Of a DNA stretch of 64,000 nucleotides, positions 8,322 to 16,427 are shown in pieces (position 1 is the first letter of the stretch; each line of letters starts with the position of its first letter). The DNA is taken from NCBI GenBank assembly GCA_945897515.1, contig CAMDFO010000002.1, forward strand, positions 1-64,000, in the 5' to 3' direction. The notes beneath the pieces are model-generated. The model did no database searches and had not been told where the DNA came from. It was given only the letters and a program-made list of their open reading frames with translations. The translations under genes and the position numbers were made by a program. Source of the DNA: Rhodoplanes serenus. GTDB lineage: Bacteria; Pseudomonadota; Alphaproteobacteria; Rhizobiales; Xanthobacteraceae.

Positions 8322-8726
8322 CTACCTATTGATCCACGCCACCGTGATCCCCATCAGCACGAGGCGGATCGCGTCGAACACGATCTGCTTGAGGGCGAGA
8401 GCAAACGGAACCGGCGTCACCACGTGGTAGATCAGGTATGTCGGGACCACCGTCAGGAACGCAATCGCAATGCCGAAGCGCACGCCCTGCGCGAGCCAGG
8501 GCTTGTCCTCCCGGCCTTGCGCATAGATCCAGGCGAAGGCGACGCCGAACAGCGCCTGCGCCAGGATCATCCAGTGCATAAGCGTCTGCGCCTCTGCGGG
8601 CGGACGCATGCCCGCAGTGACCGAATAGTCGGCGCCAAGCAGCAATCCGTGGACGATGAAACTGAGCGCCCACGACATGATGAACATCGCGGCGGCGGAG
8701 ATCAGGAATTTCCGGTCCAATGCCAT
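8322..8726 (-). CDS. Small four-helix membrane protein linked to the molybdoenzyme
   Basis: This 134-residue protein has four predicted membrane segments (about residues 8-30, 48-68, 80-100 and 108-130) and few charged residues. It lies between E2 and the molybdoenzyme large subunit on the same strand. Position suggests it could be a membrane partner of the molybdoenzyme, but it lacks the multiple conserved histidines expected of a haem-b anchor: only H26, H51 and H101 are obvious. The family is not recognised with confidence; DUF1761/DoxX-like small membrane proteins are alternatives. Confidence 0.65.
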   Translation of the reverse strand: MALDRKFLISAAAMFIMSWALSFIVHGLLLGADYSVTAGMRPPAEAQTLMHWMILAQALFGVAFAWIYAQGREDKPWLAQGVRFGIAIAFLTVVPTYLIYHVVTPVPFALALKQIVFDAIRLVLMGITVAWINR

Positions 8727-8757
8727 GGCTCGCCCCTTTGGTTGACCGGCGCCGATC

Positions 8758-10086
8758 CTACACCAGCATCCGCACCGGGCTTTCCATCAGCCCCTTGAAC
8801 GCCGCCAGCAGCTCCGCGCCGAGCGCGCCGTCGACCACGCGGTGGTCGCAGGACAGCGTCACCGTCATCTGGCTGACGAACCTGACGCTGCCGTCTTCGG
8901 CCTCGACCGGCCGCCGCTGCGAGGCGCCGACCGCCAGGATGGTGGCGTGCGGCGGGTTGATGATGGCCGCAAATTCTCGCACGCCGTACATGCCGAGGTT
9001 AGAGATCGCGGCTGAGCCGCCCTGGTATTCGGCAGGCTTGAGTTTCTTGTCGCGGGCGCGGCCGGCGAGTTCCCGCATCTCGCTGGAAATTGCGGAGAGC
9101 GATTTTCCTTCCGCGTTGCGGATCACCGGCGTCAGCAGCCCGCCTTCGATCGCAACCGCGACCCCGACATCGGAGTGCTTGAAGCGCAGGATGCGGTCGC
9201 CGGCCCACACGGCGTTCGCCGCCGGTACGCGCTGCAAGGCCAGCGCCAGCGCCTTGATGACGAAGTCGTTGAGCGACAGCTTGTAGGCCGCCTCGCCATC
9301 CTTGTTCTTCGCAGCGCCGGCATTGGCCTCCTCACGCAGCGCCATCACCGCGCCGACCTCGACGTCGGTGGTCAGATAGAAATGCGGAATGGTCTGCTTG
9401 GCCTCGATCAGGCGCGCGGCGATAGTCTTGCGCATGCCGTCGAGCGGCACCTCCTCGTAGTCGACGCCTTGATAGAGCGCCTTGACCTGATCGGCGGACG
9501 CGCCCGTCGCCATCGCCGCTCCTGCGCGGCCTGCCCCGCTGGAAATCACAGTCTCGACGTCGGCCGCGACGATGCGGCCATGCGGGCCGGAGCCCTGGAT
9601 ACGCGAAAGATCGATGCGGTTTTCTCCGGCGAGCCGCCGCGCCAATGGCGTGACGAATGTGCCGCTGGCGAGCTTCGCCGGGCCGTAATTGCGTTCAGGC
9701 GTGCGCACCTCGAAGAACGGATCCATCGGACCGGAATGCCGATAGGCATGCTGCGCAACCGCTGCCGCGGCCGGTGCCTTCGGGGCCGGCTTCGATGCAG
9801 TCGGAGCTGGCCGCGCGCCGGTCGCGGCCGCACTCGTCGTCACAGCCGCGCCGCCCTCACCCGCGATGATCGCCACCACCGCGCCGACCGGCGCCACCGC
9901 GCCCACCGGCACGCGGATTTCCGAAAGCGTGCCGGGCGCGATCGCCGGCACCTCCATGGTCACCTTGTCGGTCTCGATCTCGAACAGGTTGTCGCCGGCT
10001 TTCACGGCGTCGCCGGCTGACTTGAACCATTTGGTGATCTTACCCTCGGAGACGGTCTCTCCGAGCTGCGGCATCAGGACGTCCAT
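8758..10086 (-). CDS. Dihydrolipoyl acyltransferase (E2) of a 2-oxoacid dehydrogenase complex
   Basis: This 442-residue E2 core subunit transfers the acyl group from E1-bound ThDP via lipoyl-lysine to CoA. It has a single N-terminal lipoyl domain with the lipoylated lysine at K41 (ETDKVTME), an Ala/Pro-rich linker, and a peripheral-subunit-binding domain (FVTPLARRLAGEN). The C-terminal acyltransferase domain has the catalytic HxxxDG (H415-D419). The ATG at 10086 is chosen over a GTG two codons earlier because GAGAGGTGGG precedes it. It is the last gene of the E1alpha-E1beta-ALDH-E2 run. No E3 gene is nearby. Pyruvate, acetoin or branched-chain specificity cannot be decided from the sequence. 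Confidence 0.92.
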   Translation of the reverse strand: MDVLMPQLGETVSEGKITKWFKSAGDAVKAGDNLFEIETDKVTMEVPAIAPGTLSEIRVPVGAVAPVGAVVAIIAGEGGAAVTTSAAATGARPAPTASKPAPKAPAAAAVAQHAYRHSGPMDPFFEVRTPERNYGPAKLASGTFVTPLARRLAGENRIDLSRIQGSGPHGRIVAADVETVISSGAGRAGAAMATGASADQVKALYQGVDYEEVPLDGMRKTIAARLIEAKQTIPHFYLTTDVEVGAVMALREEANAGAAKNKDGEAAYKLSLNDFVIKALALALQRVPAANAVWAGDRILRFKHSDVGVAVAIEGGLLTPVIRNAEGKSLSAISSEMRELAGRARDKKLKPAEYQGGSAAISNLGMYGVREFAAIINPPHATILAVGASQRRPVEAEDGSVRFVSQMTVTLSCDHRVVDGALGAELLAAFKGLMESPVRMLV

Positions 10087-10100
10087 TCCCACCTCTCGTA

Positions 10101-10206
10101 TCCCGGGCGAGCGAAGCTCGACCCGGGACCCCGGTTTCTTTCTAAGGAAGCTGGGTCCCGGGTCTGCAGCGCATCATCAAGAAATGCTGCGCTGCGCCCG
10201 GGACAC
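10101..10206. repeat. Intergenic repeat, copy B (CCCGGG/ACCCGGGACCCC family)
   Basis: This is the second copy of the repeat at 8203-8311, with the same order of palindromic arms, the same CTGCAGCGCATCATCAA core and the same GCTGCGCCCGGGACAC end. The central arms differ by a few bases and by length. It lies between the E2 and aldehyde dehydrogenase genes. Confidence 0.85.
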
Positions 10207-10217
10207 GCATGTGGCGA

Positions 10218-11675
10218 CTACCAGCTCACAGAAATATACTGCGTCTCCAGAAACTCCATCAGCCCTTCGTGCGCGCCTTCGCGGCCGATGCCGGACTGTT
10301 TCATGCCGCCGAATGGCGCGGCCGGGTCAGACACCAGCCCGCGGTTCAAGCCGATCATGCCGAAGTCGAGCTTTTCGGAGACGCGCATGCCACGGCCAAG
10401 GTCCTTGGTGTAGAGATACGCCACCAGCCCGTACTCGGTGTCGTTGGCGCGCTTGATCACCTCGTCCTCCGAGGTGAACGTCTGCAATGATGCCACCGGC
10501 CCGAAGATTTCCTCGTTCAGCATCTTGGCGTCGTTCGGCACGTTGGAGAGCACCGTCGCGGGATAGAAGAACCCCGGACCATCCGGCTGCTTGCCGCCAA
10601 CGAGAATTTTCGCGCCCTTGCCGACCGCGTCTTCGACCAGCTCGATCACCTTGTCGCGGCCTTCGGCATTGACCAGCGGGCCGAGCGCCACGCCGTCGTC
10701 GAGGCCGTTGCCCATCTTGAGCGCGCCCATCTTGGCGGTAAGCTTTTTGGCAAACTCCTCCTGCACCTTCTCGTGCACGTAGAAGCGGTTGGCAGCAGTG
10801 CAGGCTTCGCCCATGTTGCGCATCTTGGCGATCATCGCGCCGTCGATCGCGGCGTCGACATCGGCGTCCTCGAACACGATGAACGGCGCGTTGCCGCCAA
10901 GCTCCATCGCGGTGTTGAGCACCTGATCGGCGGCGCTGTGCAGGAGCTTGCGGCCGACTTCCGTGGAGCCGGTGAACGAGACCACCCGCACGCGCGGATC
11001 GTGCAGCATGTGGTCGACCACCGGACCGGAGCGGCGCGACGGCAGAACGTTGACGACACCGGCCGGAACGCCGGCCTCTTCCAGGATCGGCATCAGCGCC
11101 AGCATGGTCAGCGGAGTCTCGGACGCGGGCTTGAGGATGACTGGGCAGCCGGCGGCGAGCGCCGGTCCGATCTTGCGGGTCGCCATAGCGGCGGGGAAAT
11201 TCCACGGCGTCACCAGCACGGCGATGCCGGCCGGCTTGTGGTGCACGAACATGCGCGCGCCGGAGGATGGCGCCATGCCGTTCTGGCCGAGGTTTCGCAC
11301 GCCCTCCTCCGCGTTCCAGCGGAAGAACTCAGCGGCGTAGGCGACCTCGCCGCGCGAATCCGACAGCGCCTTGCCGTTCTCGATGGTAATCAGCTTCGCC
11401 AGCCGCTCGGCGTCGCGCATGATCAGTTCGAACGCCTTGCGCAGGATTTCGCCCCGCTCGCGCGGCTTCTTGGCGGCCCAGGGGCCGAAAGCGGCTTGCG
11501 CGGCGTCGAGCGCGGCCTTGGCGTCCTCGATGCTGGCGCTAGCGACCGAGGCGATCTTCTGCTCGGTCGCCGGATCGATCACGTCGAAGCGCGCGCCATC
11601 AGATGACTTGCGCCATTTGCCGTCGATCCAGAGGTCGATCGGGACGTTCGCAAGCAGATTGTCATATGCGGCCAT
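10218..11675 (-). CDS. NAD(P)-dependent aldehyde dehydrogenase, succinate-semialdehyde dehydrogenase type
   Basis: This 485-residue class-3 aldehyde dehydrogenase oxidises an aldehyde to the acid with NAD(P)+. All hallmark residues are visible: TPWNFPAAM with N159, K182 in ILKPASETP, FTGSTEVG (235-241), catalytic base E258 in ELGGN and nucleophile C292 in GEACTAANR. A strong AGGAG precedes the ATG. The sequence style resembles succinate-semialdehyde dehydrogenase (GabD). It sits between E1beta and E2, an uncommon location that implies it acts on an aldehyde from the same pathway. Acetaldehyde or another semialdehyde are possible substrates. Confidence 0.92.
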   Translation of the reverse strand: MAAYDNLLANVPIDLWIDGKWRKSSDGARFDVIDPATEQKIASVASASIEDAKAALDAAQAAFGPWAAKKPRERGEILRKAFELIMRDAERLAKLITIENGKALSDSRGEVAYAAEFFRWNAEEGVRNLGQNGMAPSSGARMFVHHKPAGIAVLVTPWNFPAAMATRKIGPALAAGCPVILKPASETPLTMLALMPILEEAGVPAGVVNVLPSRRSGPVVDHMLHDPRVRVVSFTGSTEVGRKLLHSAADQVLNTAMELGGNAPFIVFEDADVDAAIDGAMIAKMRNMGEACTAANRFYVHEKVQEEFAKKLTAKMGALKMGNGLDDGVALGPLVNAEGRDKVIELVEDAVGKGAKILVGGKQPDGPGFFYPATVLSNVPNDAKMLNEEIFGPVASLQTFTSEDEVIKRANDTEYGLVAYLYTKDLGRGMRVSEKLDFGMIGLNRGLVSDPAAPFGGMKQSGIGREGAHEGLMEFLETQYISVSW

Positions 11676-11684
11676 GATGAACTC

Positions 11685-12665
11685 CTACGCTTTGAGCGTG
11701 CGCCGCACCCGTTCGACGATGCGGTCGACGGTCGGCAGGATGGCGTCTTCCAGAATATCCGCCGCCGGCAGCGGGATGTGCGGCGTGGTGATCCGCACCA
11801 GTGGGCCGTCGAGATCGTAGAACGCCTCGTCGGCGATGATCGACATGATCTCGGCACCCCAGCCGCACAGCCGTGGGTTCTCCTCGACCGAAAAGCAGCG
11901 GTGGGTCTTGGCGACCGAGCCAAGGATGGTCTGGGTGTCGAGCGGCACCAGCGAACGGACGTCGATGACTTCGCAGTCGATGCCATGCTCGGCGGCGAGC
12001 CGTTCGGCAGCGGCCAGCGCGCGTGGGACCATCAAAGCCAGCGCGATGATGGTGGCGTCCCTGCCGGGCCGCAGAATCTTCGCGGTGCCGAGCTTGTCGA
12101 GAATCTCGCCGTCCGGCACCTCGCCCTTGGTCCCATAGAGCGACTTGTGTTCGAGGAAGATCACCGGGTCCGGATCGCGCACCGCAGCGGCCAGCAAACC
12201 GATCACATCGACCGGGCTCGACGGCGCCACGACCTTGAGGCCGGGGATCATCATGCACCAGTTCTCGACGCTCTGAGAGTGCTGTGCGCCGAACCGCGAG
12301 CCCGCGCCGTTGCCGGTGCGCACCACCAGCGGGCACTTGGTCTGCCCGTTGGTCATGTAGCGGCTCTTGGGAAACTCGTTAGCAATGTAGTCGAAGCAGA
12401 CCGCGAAAAAGTCCGAGAACATGATCTCGGCGATCGGCTTCAACCCGGTCATCGCCGCGCCCATCGCGGCGCCGAGGATCGCCTGCTCCGAGATCGGGGT
12501 GTCGCGCACGCGCAATGGCCCGAACTGCTCGTACAGACCGACGGTCGCCTTGAATACGCCGCCCGCCTTCGCCACGTCCTCGCCGAGGAATACCACGTCG
12601 GGGTCGCGCGCCATCTCCTGCGCGATGCCGCGGGCGACGGCGTCGCGATACGTCAGTTCCGCCAT
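11685..12665 (-). CDS. E1 beta subunit, 2-oxoacid (acetoin/pyruvate-type) dehydrogenase
   Basis: This 326-residue transketolase-like beta subunit forms the heterotetrameric ThDP-dependent E1 with the neighbouring alpha subunit. Conserved blocks are FLGEDVAKAGGVFKAT, DTPISEQAILG, FGAQHSQSVENW and a C-terminal VEENPRLCGWGAEI. It overlaps the E1alpha gene by 13 bp, indicating translational coupling. AcoB-like acetoin dehydrogenase and PdhB-like pyruvate dehydrogenase are the closest kinds; the sequence alone does not separate them. Confidence 0.93.
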   Translation of the reverse strand: MAELTYRDAVARGIAQEMARDPDVVFLGEDVAKAGGVFKATVGLYEQFGPLRVRDTPISEQAILGAAMGAAMTGLKPIAEIMFSDFFAVCFDYIANEFPKSRYMTNGQTKCPLVVRTGNGAGSRFGAQHSQSVENWCMMIPGLKVVAPSSPVDVIGLLAAAVRDPDPVIFLEHKSLYGTKGEVPDGEILDKLGTAKILRPGRDATIIALALMVPRALAAAERLAAEHGIDCEVIDVRSLVPLDTQTILGSVAKTHRCFSVEENPRLCGWGAEIMSIIADEAFYDLDGPLVRITTPHIPLPAADILEDAILPTVDRIVERVRRTLKA

Positions 12666-13672
12666 GCCCAGCCCCCGTCGGCGTAAACGTCGGTCGTCAG
12701 GATATCCATCGGCGGATTCGGCGCGGCCTTGCAGGCCTCGGTGGCCTCATCGACGATCCGCTTGATGTCGGCGTCGATCTTGGCAACCGCATCGTCGCCG
12801 ATGCCGAACTGCTTCAAGCGCTCGCGATAGATCTTGATCGGGTCGCGCTCCTTCCAGCGTTCCAGCTCGCCTTCGGGGCGATACTTCGCCGGGTCGGCGC
12901 GCGAATGGCCGCTGTGGCGGTAGGTCATGCACTCGATCAGCGACGGACCCTTGCCGGCGCGGGCCTTCTCGTAGGCCGTCATCGCGGTTCGGTACACCAC
13001 ATCGGCGTCGTTGCCATCGATCACGATGCGCTCCAGGCCGTAGGCCGAGGCACGGTCCGCCGCCGGATGCTCGACCGCAGTAACGTCGCGAATAGGGGTG
13101 TATTCCATGTAGAGATTGTTCTCGCAGACGAAGATTACTGGCAGTTTCCACACCGCTGCGAAGTTCAGCGCCTCGTGGAACGCGCCAATGTTGGTGGTGC
13201 CGTCGCCGAAGAAACACGTCGTCACGTCGCTGTGACCTTTGTACTGCGCCCGCCACGCCGCGCCGCAGGCGATCGGCAAATGCGCGCCGATGATGGCATA
13301 GGAGCCCATCACGCCGTGTTCTTCCGAGGTCAGGTGCATCGAGCCGCCCTTGCCGCGCATCAAGCCGTTGTCGCGCTGCATCAGTTCGCCCAGAACCTGC
13401 TCGACCGGCACGCCCCTGGCCAAGGTGTGCGCGTGGCCGCGATAGGTGCAGAACGAAAGGTCGCCCTTCTTCATAGCAACGGCAAAGCCGGCGGCTACTG
13501 CCTCCTGTCCCAGTGACAGATGGCTCGTTCCCTTCACCAAGTTCTGCAAGAACAGGTCAAACGCCCGCTGCTCGGCCTCCCGGATGTTGACCTGGCTGCG
13601 GTAGAGCTCCAGCCGCGTCTCCTCCCCGATATCGTCGTTCAGGGCGGCCGCGGGGATCGGTTTCTTCGACAT
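12653..13672 (-). CDS. E1 alpha subunit, 2-oxoacid (acetoin/pyruvate-type) dehydrogenase
   Basis: This 339-residue ThDP-binding alpha subunit contains the thiamine diphosphate motif spanning about residues 156-186 (GDGTTNIGAFHEALN, ending in CENN). It also has SHLSLGQEAVAAG, the MRGKGGSMHL block and the phosphorylation-loop-like TYRHSGHSRADP region. It begins the E1alpha-E1beta-ALDH-E2 unit and overlaps E1beta by 13 bp. Length is typical of AcoA/PdhA. The preceding gene on the strand is a DMT exporter ending 59 bp upstream, so a promoter could lie there, although all genes run the same way. Confidence 0.93.
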   Translation of the reverse strand: MSKKPIPAAALNDDIGEETRLELYRSQVNIREAEQRAFDLFLQNLVKGTSHLSLGQEAVAAGFAVAMKKGDLSFCTYRGHAHTLARGVPVEQVLGELMQRDNGLMRGKGGSMHLTSEEHGVMGSYAIIGAHLPIACGAAWRAQYKGHSDVTTCFFGDGTTNIGAFHEALNFAAVWKLPVIFVCENNLYMEYTPIRDVTAVEHPAADRASAYGLERIVIDGNDADVVYRTAMTAYEKARAGKGPSLIECMTYRHSGHSRADPAKYRPEGELERWKERDPIKIYRERLKQFGIGDDAVAKIDADIKRIVDEATEACKAAPNPPMDILTTDVYADGGWAWRN

Positions 13673-13731
13673 TTCAGGTCCTTGGGCAGGCTTATGGTCT
13701 GGCCGGTATCAGGCGGCTGGGCCGCATTTTG

Positions 13732-14637
13732 TCAACCGGGCTCGATCGGGGCAACTCTGCCGGTCACCACGCGCTCGCGATAGAGCAGATAGAGGCCGGA
13801 TGCGATCACGATGGCCGCCCCCGCCACCGTCCAGTGGTTCGGCATGTCGGCAAACACCAGAAACCCGAGCGCCACCGCCCAGACGATCTGCGTGTAGATA
13901 AACGGCGACAGCACGGAGGCCGGAGCCCGCCTGTGGGCCAGGATGAGCAGGAAGTGCCCGCCCGCGGCAAACACGCCCATCACCACCATCAGCACGATGT
14001 CGATCCAGAACGGCGGCGGCATCCAGACGAACGGCAGCACCGGGGCCATCACGATAAAGCCCAGCATATTGGCGTAGAACAGTGTGGTCTCGCTGGAATC
14101 GGTCCGCGAGAGCATTCGCGTGGTGATGTTGTACCCCGCGTAGCAGAACGCACTGCCGAGCGAGAACAGCGCGGCCCACTGCATGCCGCCAACTCCGGGC
14201 CGCACGACCACCAGCACGCCGGCGAATCCGACCATGATTGCCGTCCAGCGCCGCCAGCCGACCCATTCTCCGAGCAGGGGCCCGGCGAGGATCGCGACCA
14301 GGAACGGCGTCGAGAACAGGATCGCCAGCGCCTCGTCGAGCTGCAGATAGCGGAACGCCGTGAAATTGAAGATCGTCGAGCCGAGCAGCAGCGCCGATCG
14401 GCCGACTTGCAGCAACGGCCGCTTGGTTCGGAGCAAGCCGGGCCGGTTGATCGGGTTGGAGAAGATCAACGCGATAAGAAACGCACTGGCATAGCGCACG
14501 CCGACCACCTGCATGGTGGGGATGTGCCCACCGAGATACTTCGCCATGCAATCCAGGATGCCGAACGAGGCGACCGCGCCGCACATCAACGCGATGCCGG
14601 TCAGCCGGAGCCGGCGTTCGTTGACAGGGTCCGTCAA
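13732..14637 (-). CDS. EamA/DMT-superfamily transporter
   Basis: This is a membrane permease of about 301 residues with ten predicted segments arranged as two EamA repeats (about residues 14-145 and 155-290). The family is drug/metabolite exporters of the RhaT/YdcZ type. The start is taken as the TTG at 14637, which overlaps the upstream dehydrogenase stop as TTGA. In-frame upstream codons (to 14691) would place an unlikely Arg/Tyr-rich tail in front of the first helix and overlap the neighbour by 58 bp. It sits between the dehydrogenase and the E1alpha gene. The substrate is unknown. Confidence 0.88.
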   Translation of the reverse strand: MTDPVNERRLRLTGIALMCGAVASFGILDCMAKYLGGHIPTMQVVGVRYASAFLIALIFSNPINRPGLLRTKRPLLQVGRSALLLGSTIFNFTAFRYLQLDEALAILFSTPFLVAILAGPLLGEWVGWRRWTAIMVGFAGVLVVVRPGVGGMQWAALFSLGSAFCYAGYNITTRMLSRTDSSETTLFYANMLGFIVMAPVLPFVWMPPPFWIDIVLMVVMGVFAAGGHFLLILAHRRAPASVLSPFIYTQIVWAVALGFLVFADMPNHWTVAGAAIVIASGLYLLYRERVVTGRVAPIEPG

Positions 14638-15389
14638 TACGTCGCCCGCCCGCCGGAAATATCGAACACCGAACCGGTAGTAAAGGAGCACTCGGCCGAT
14701 GCGGCGAATGCGACCAGTGCGGCGATCTCGTCGACCTCGACGAAACGGTTGCGCGGGATTTTCGCCAGCATGTAGTCGATGTGCTCCTGCGTCATCTGGT
14801 CGAAGATCGCGGTCTTCGCCGCCGCCGGCGTGACGCAGTTCACCGCGATGTCGTAGGTCGCAAGCTCCTTGCCGAGCGATTTGGTGAGCGCAATTACGCC
14901 GGCCTTCGACGCCGAATAGGCCGGTGCGTTCGGGTTACCCTCCTTGCCGGCGATCGAGGCGACGTTGACGATCCGTCCGTAGTTCTGCGCAATCATCAGC
15001 GGCACGATGGTACGGCAACAATAAAATTGGCTGTCGAGATTGACGCGCATCACCTGCGCCCAGGCCTCGGGGTCGTATTCCCAGGTCTTGACGTTCGGCC
15101 CGGCGATGCCGGCGTTGTTCACGAGAATGTCGATGCGCTCGAACGACTTCACGGTGGCGTCGCGCGCCGCTTCGACCTCGTTCAGCTTGGTCACATCGAC
15201 AGTGAACGCCTCGACCCGGCGGTTACGCTTCAGTTCGCCTGCGGCCTGCGCGGCGAGCCTACCGTCGCGATCCCAGATCGCCACCGATGCCCCGGACTCC
15301 AGCAGCCGCTCGACAATCGCCCGGCCGATGCCCTGAGCACCGCCGGTGACCACCGCATTCCTGCCTTCGAGATCGATCTTGTTGGCCAT
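14634..15389 (-). CDS. Short-chain dehydrogenase/reductase (FabG-like)
   Basis: This 251-residue classical SDR is an NAD(P)-dependent alcohol/ketone oxidoreductase. The Rossmann motif GGAQGIG (16-22), NNAG (91-94), catalytic S145, Y158 and K162 (YSASK), and the closing SGGRATY are all visible. It resembles sugar or hydroxy-acid dehydrogenases more than the fatty-acid FabG because of the ESGASVAIWDRD NAD-preferring turn with Asp. It is the first gene of the minus-strand run leading to the 2-oxoacid dehydrogenase, with a GAGGG ribosome-binding site, and its stop overlaps the DMT start. Confidence 0.92.
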   Translation of the reverse strand: MANKIDLEGRNAVVTGGAQGIGRAIVERLLESGASVAIWDRDGRLAAQAAGELKRNRRVEAFTVDVTKLNEVEAARDATVKSFERIDILVNNAGIAGPNVKTWEYDPEAWAQVMRVNLDSQFYCCRTIVPLMIAQNYGRIVNVASIAGKEGNPNAPAYSASKAGVIALTKSLGKELATYDIAVNCVTPAAAKTAIFDQMTQEHIDYMLAKIPRNRFVEVDEIAALVAFAASAECSFTTGSVFDISGGRATY

Positions 15390-15583
15390 GTCCCTGCCCT
15401 CGCTGCCGAAACCTAACGAACGGCGTGCGGACTTGCGAGCGCCGAATCCTCACAGCAGGGTTGCTGCCGCAACCGATTGAGCCCGCCGAAGGGGCTGCTA
15501 TAGCTTCGTAACGGCGAAACAGCAGCTTCGCGCTCGGGTGGCCGGCATCCAGGCGCTGCTCGCCTCGCGTTCGGAAGCGAGCA

Positions 15584-16321
15584 ATGGACGATACGGTTTT
15601 TCAGATTGCGGTGTATCTCTCCGCAACGTTCATCGCGGCGCTGGTCGCCGGCGTCACCGGATTTGCGTTCGCGCTGATTGCCGCATCGGTGTGGCTGCAT
15701 GTGCTGACGCCGCTCGAGACCGTGACGCTGACCGTGAGCTACGGCCTCATTGTTCAGGGCTACGGCACATGGAAATTGCGGCACGCGCTTCACTGGAGCC
15801 GGGTGTGGCCGTTCGCGATTGGCGGCGCGCCTGGCGCAGCCTTGGGCGCGCTTGTGCTGCAATGGGCCGACCCGTCGTTGATGCGCATAGGAATCGCAGC
15901 GTTCCTGGTGCTGTATTCGATCTACAGTCTGGTTCGCCCGACCCTCAAGCCGGTACAGGCCGGCATGGGCGCGGATGTCGTCGCCGGCTTTCTCGGCGGG
16001 TTCGTCGGCGGAACGGCCGGATTTCCTGGAATTCTCATTGTGATCTGGTGCGACCTCCGCGGCTGGCCCAAGGACATCCAGCGCGGTGTGTTTCAGCCGC
16101 TGAGCGTGGCGCTGCTGGCGATGTCGGCAACGGTCCTCGGCGCAACCGGTTCGATCGGCATCCACACCGTTCAGCTTTTTCTGCTCGGCCTGCCGGTGCT
16201 CGCCGCCGGGACCTGGGCCGGATTTGCGCTCTACGGCCGCATCGACGAAGCGACCTTCCGCCGCATCGTGCTGATGCTGCTGCTGGCGTCCGGGCTGTTC
16301 TTGCTGGCGAGCTTCTGGTGA
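15584..16321 (+). CDS. TauE/SafE-family permease
   Basis: This 245-residue polytopic membrane protein has about eight predicted helices in two similar halves, each beginning with a G-rich motif (ALVAGVTGFAFAL near residue 20, FLGGFVGGTAGFPG near 138). These are features of the TauE/SafE family, which exports sulfite, sulfoacetate and other organic anions. It is transcribed divergently from the SDR gene across 194 bp with no recognised operator, and it precedes the chromate-resistance genes. The exported substrate is not known. Confidence 0.88.
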   Translation: MDDTVFQIAVYLSATFIAALVAGVTGFAFALIAASVWLHVLTPLETVTLTVSYGLIVQGYGTWKLRHALHWSRVWPFAIGGAPGAALGALVLQWADPSLMRIGIAAFLVLYSIYSLVRPTLKPVQAGMGADVVAGFLGGFVGGTAGFPGILIVIWCDLRGWPKDIQRGVFQPLSVALLAMSATVLGATGSIGIHTVQLFLLGLPVLAAGTWAGFALYGRIDEATFRRIVLMLLLASGLFLLASFW

Positions 16322-16427
16322 TGTAGCTTCGGCTCGTGGGGCCCGCGGCGGTCGCCCCGCATTCTCCAAGGCTCGCGAGCCCAAAGCTCAACGCCCAAGC
16401 ACCGCCTCCTCTATCATGGAGGGGGCC

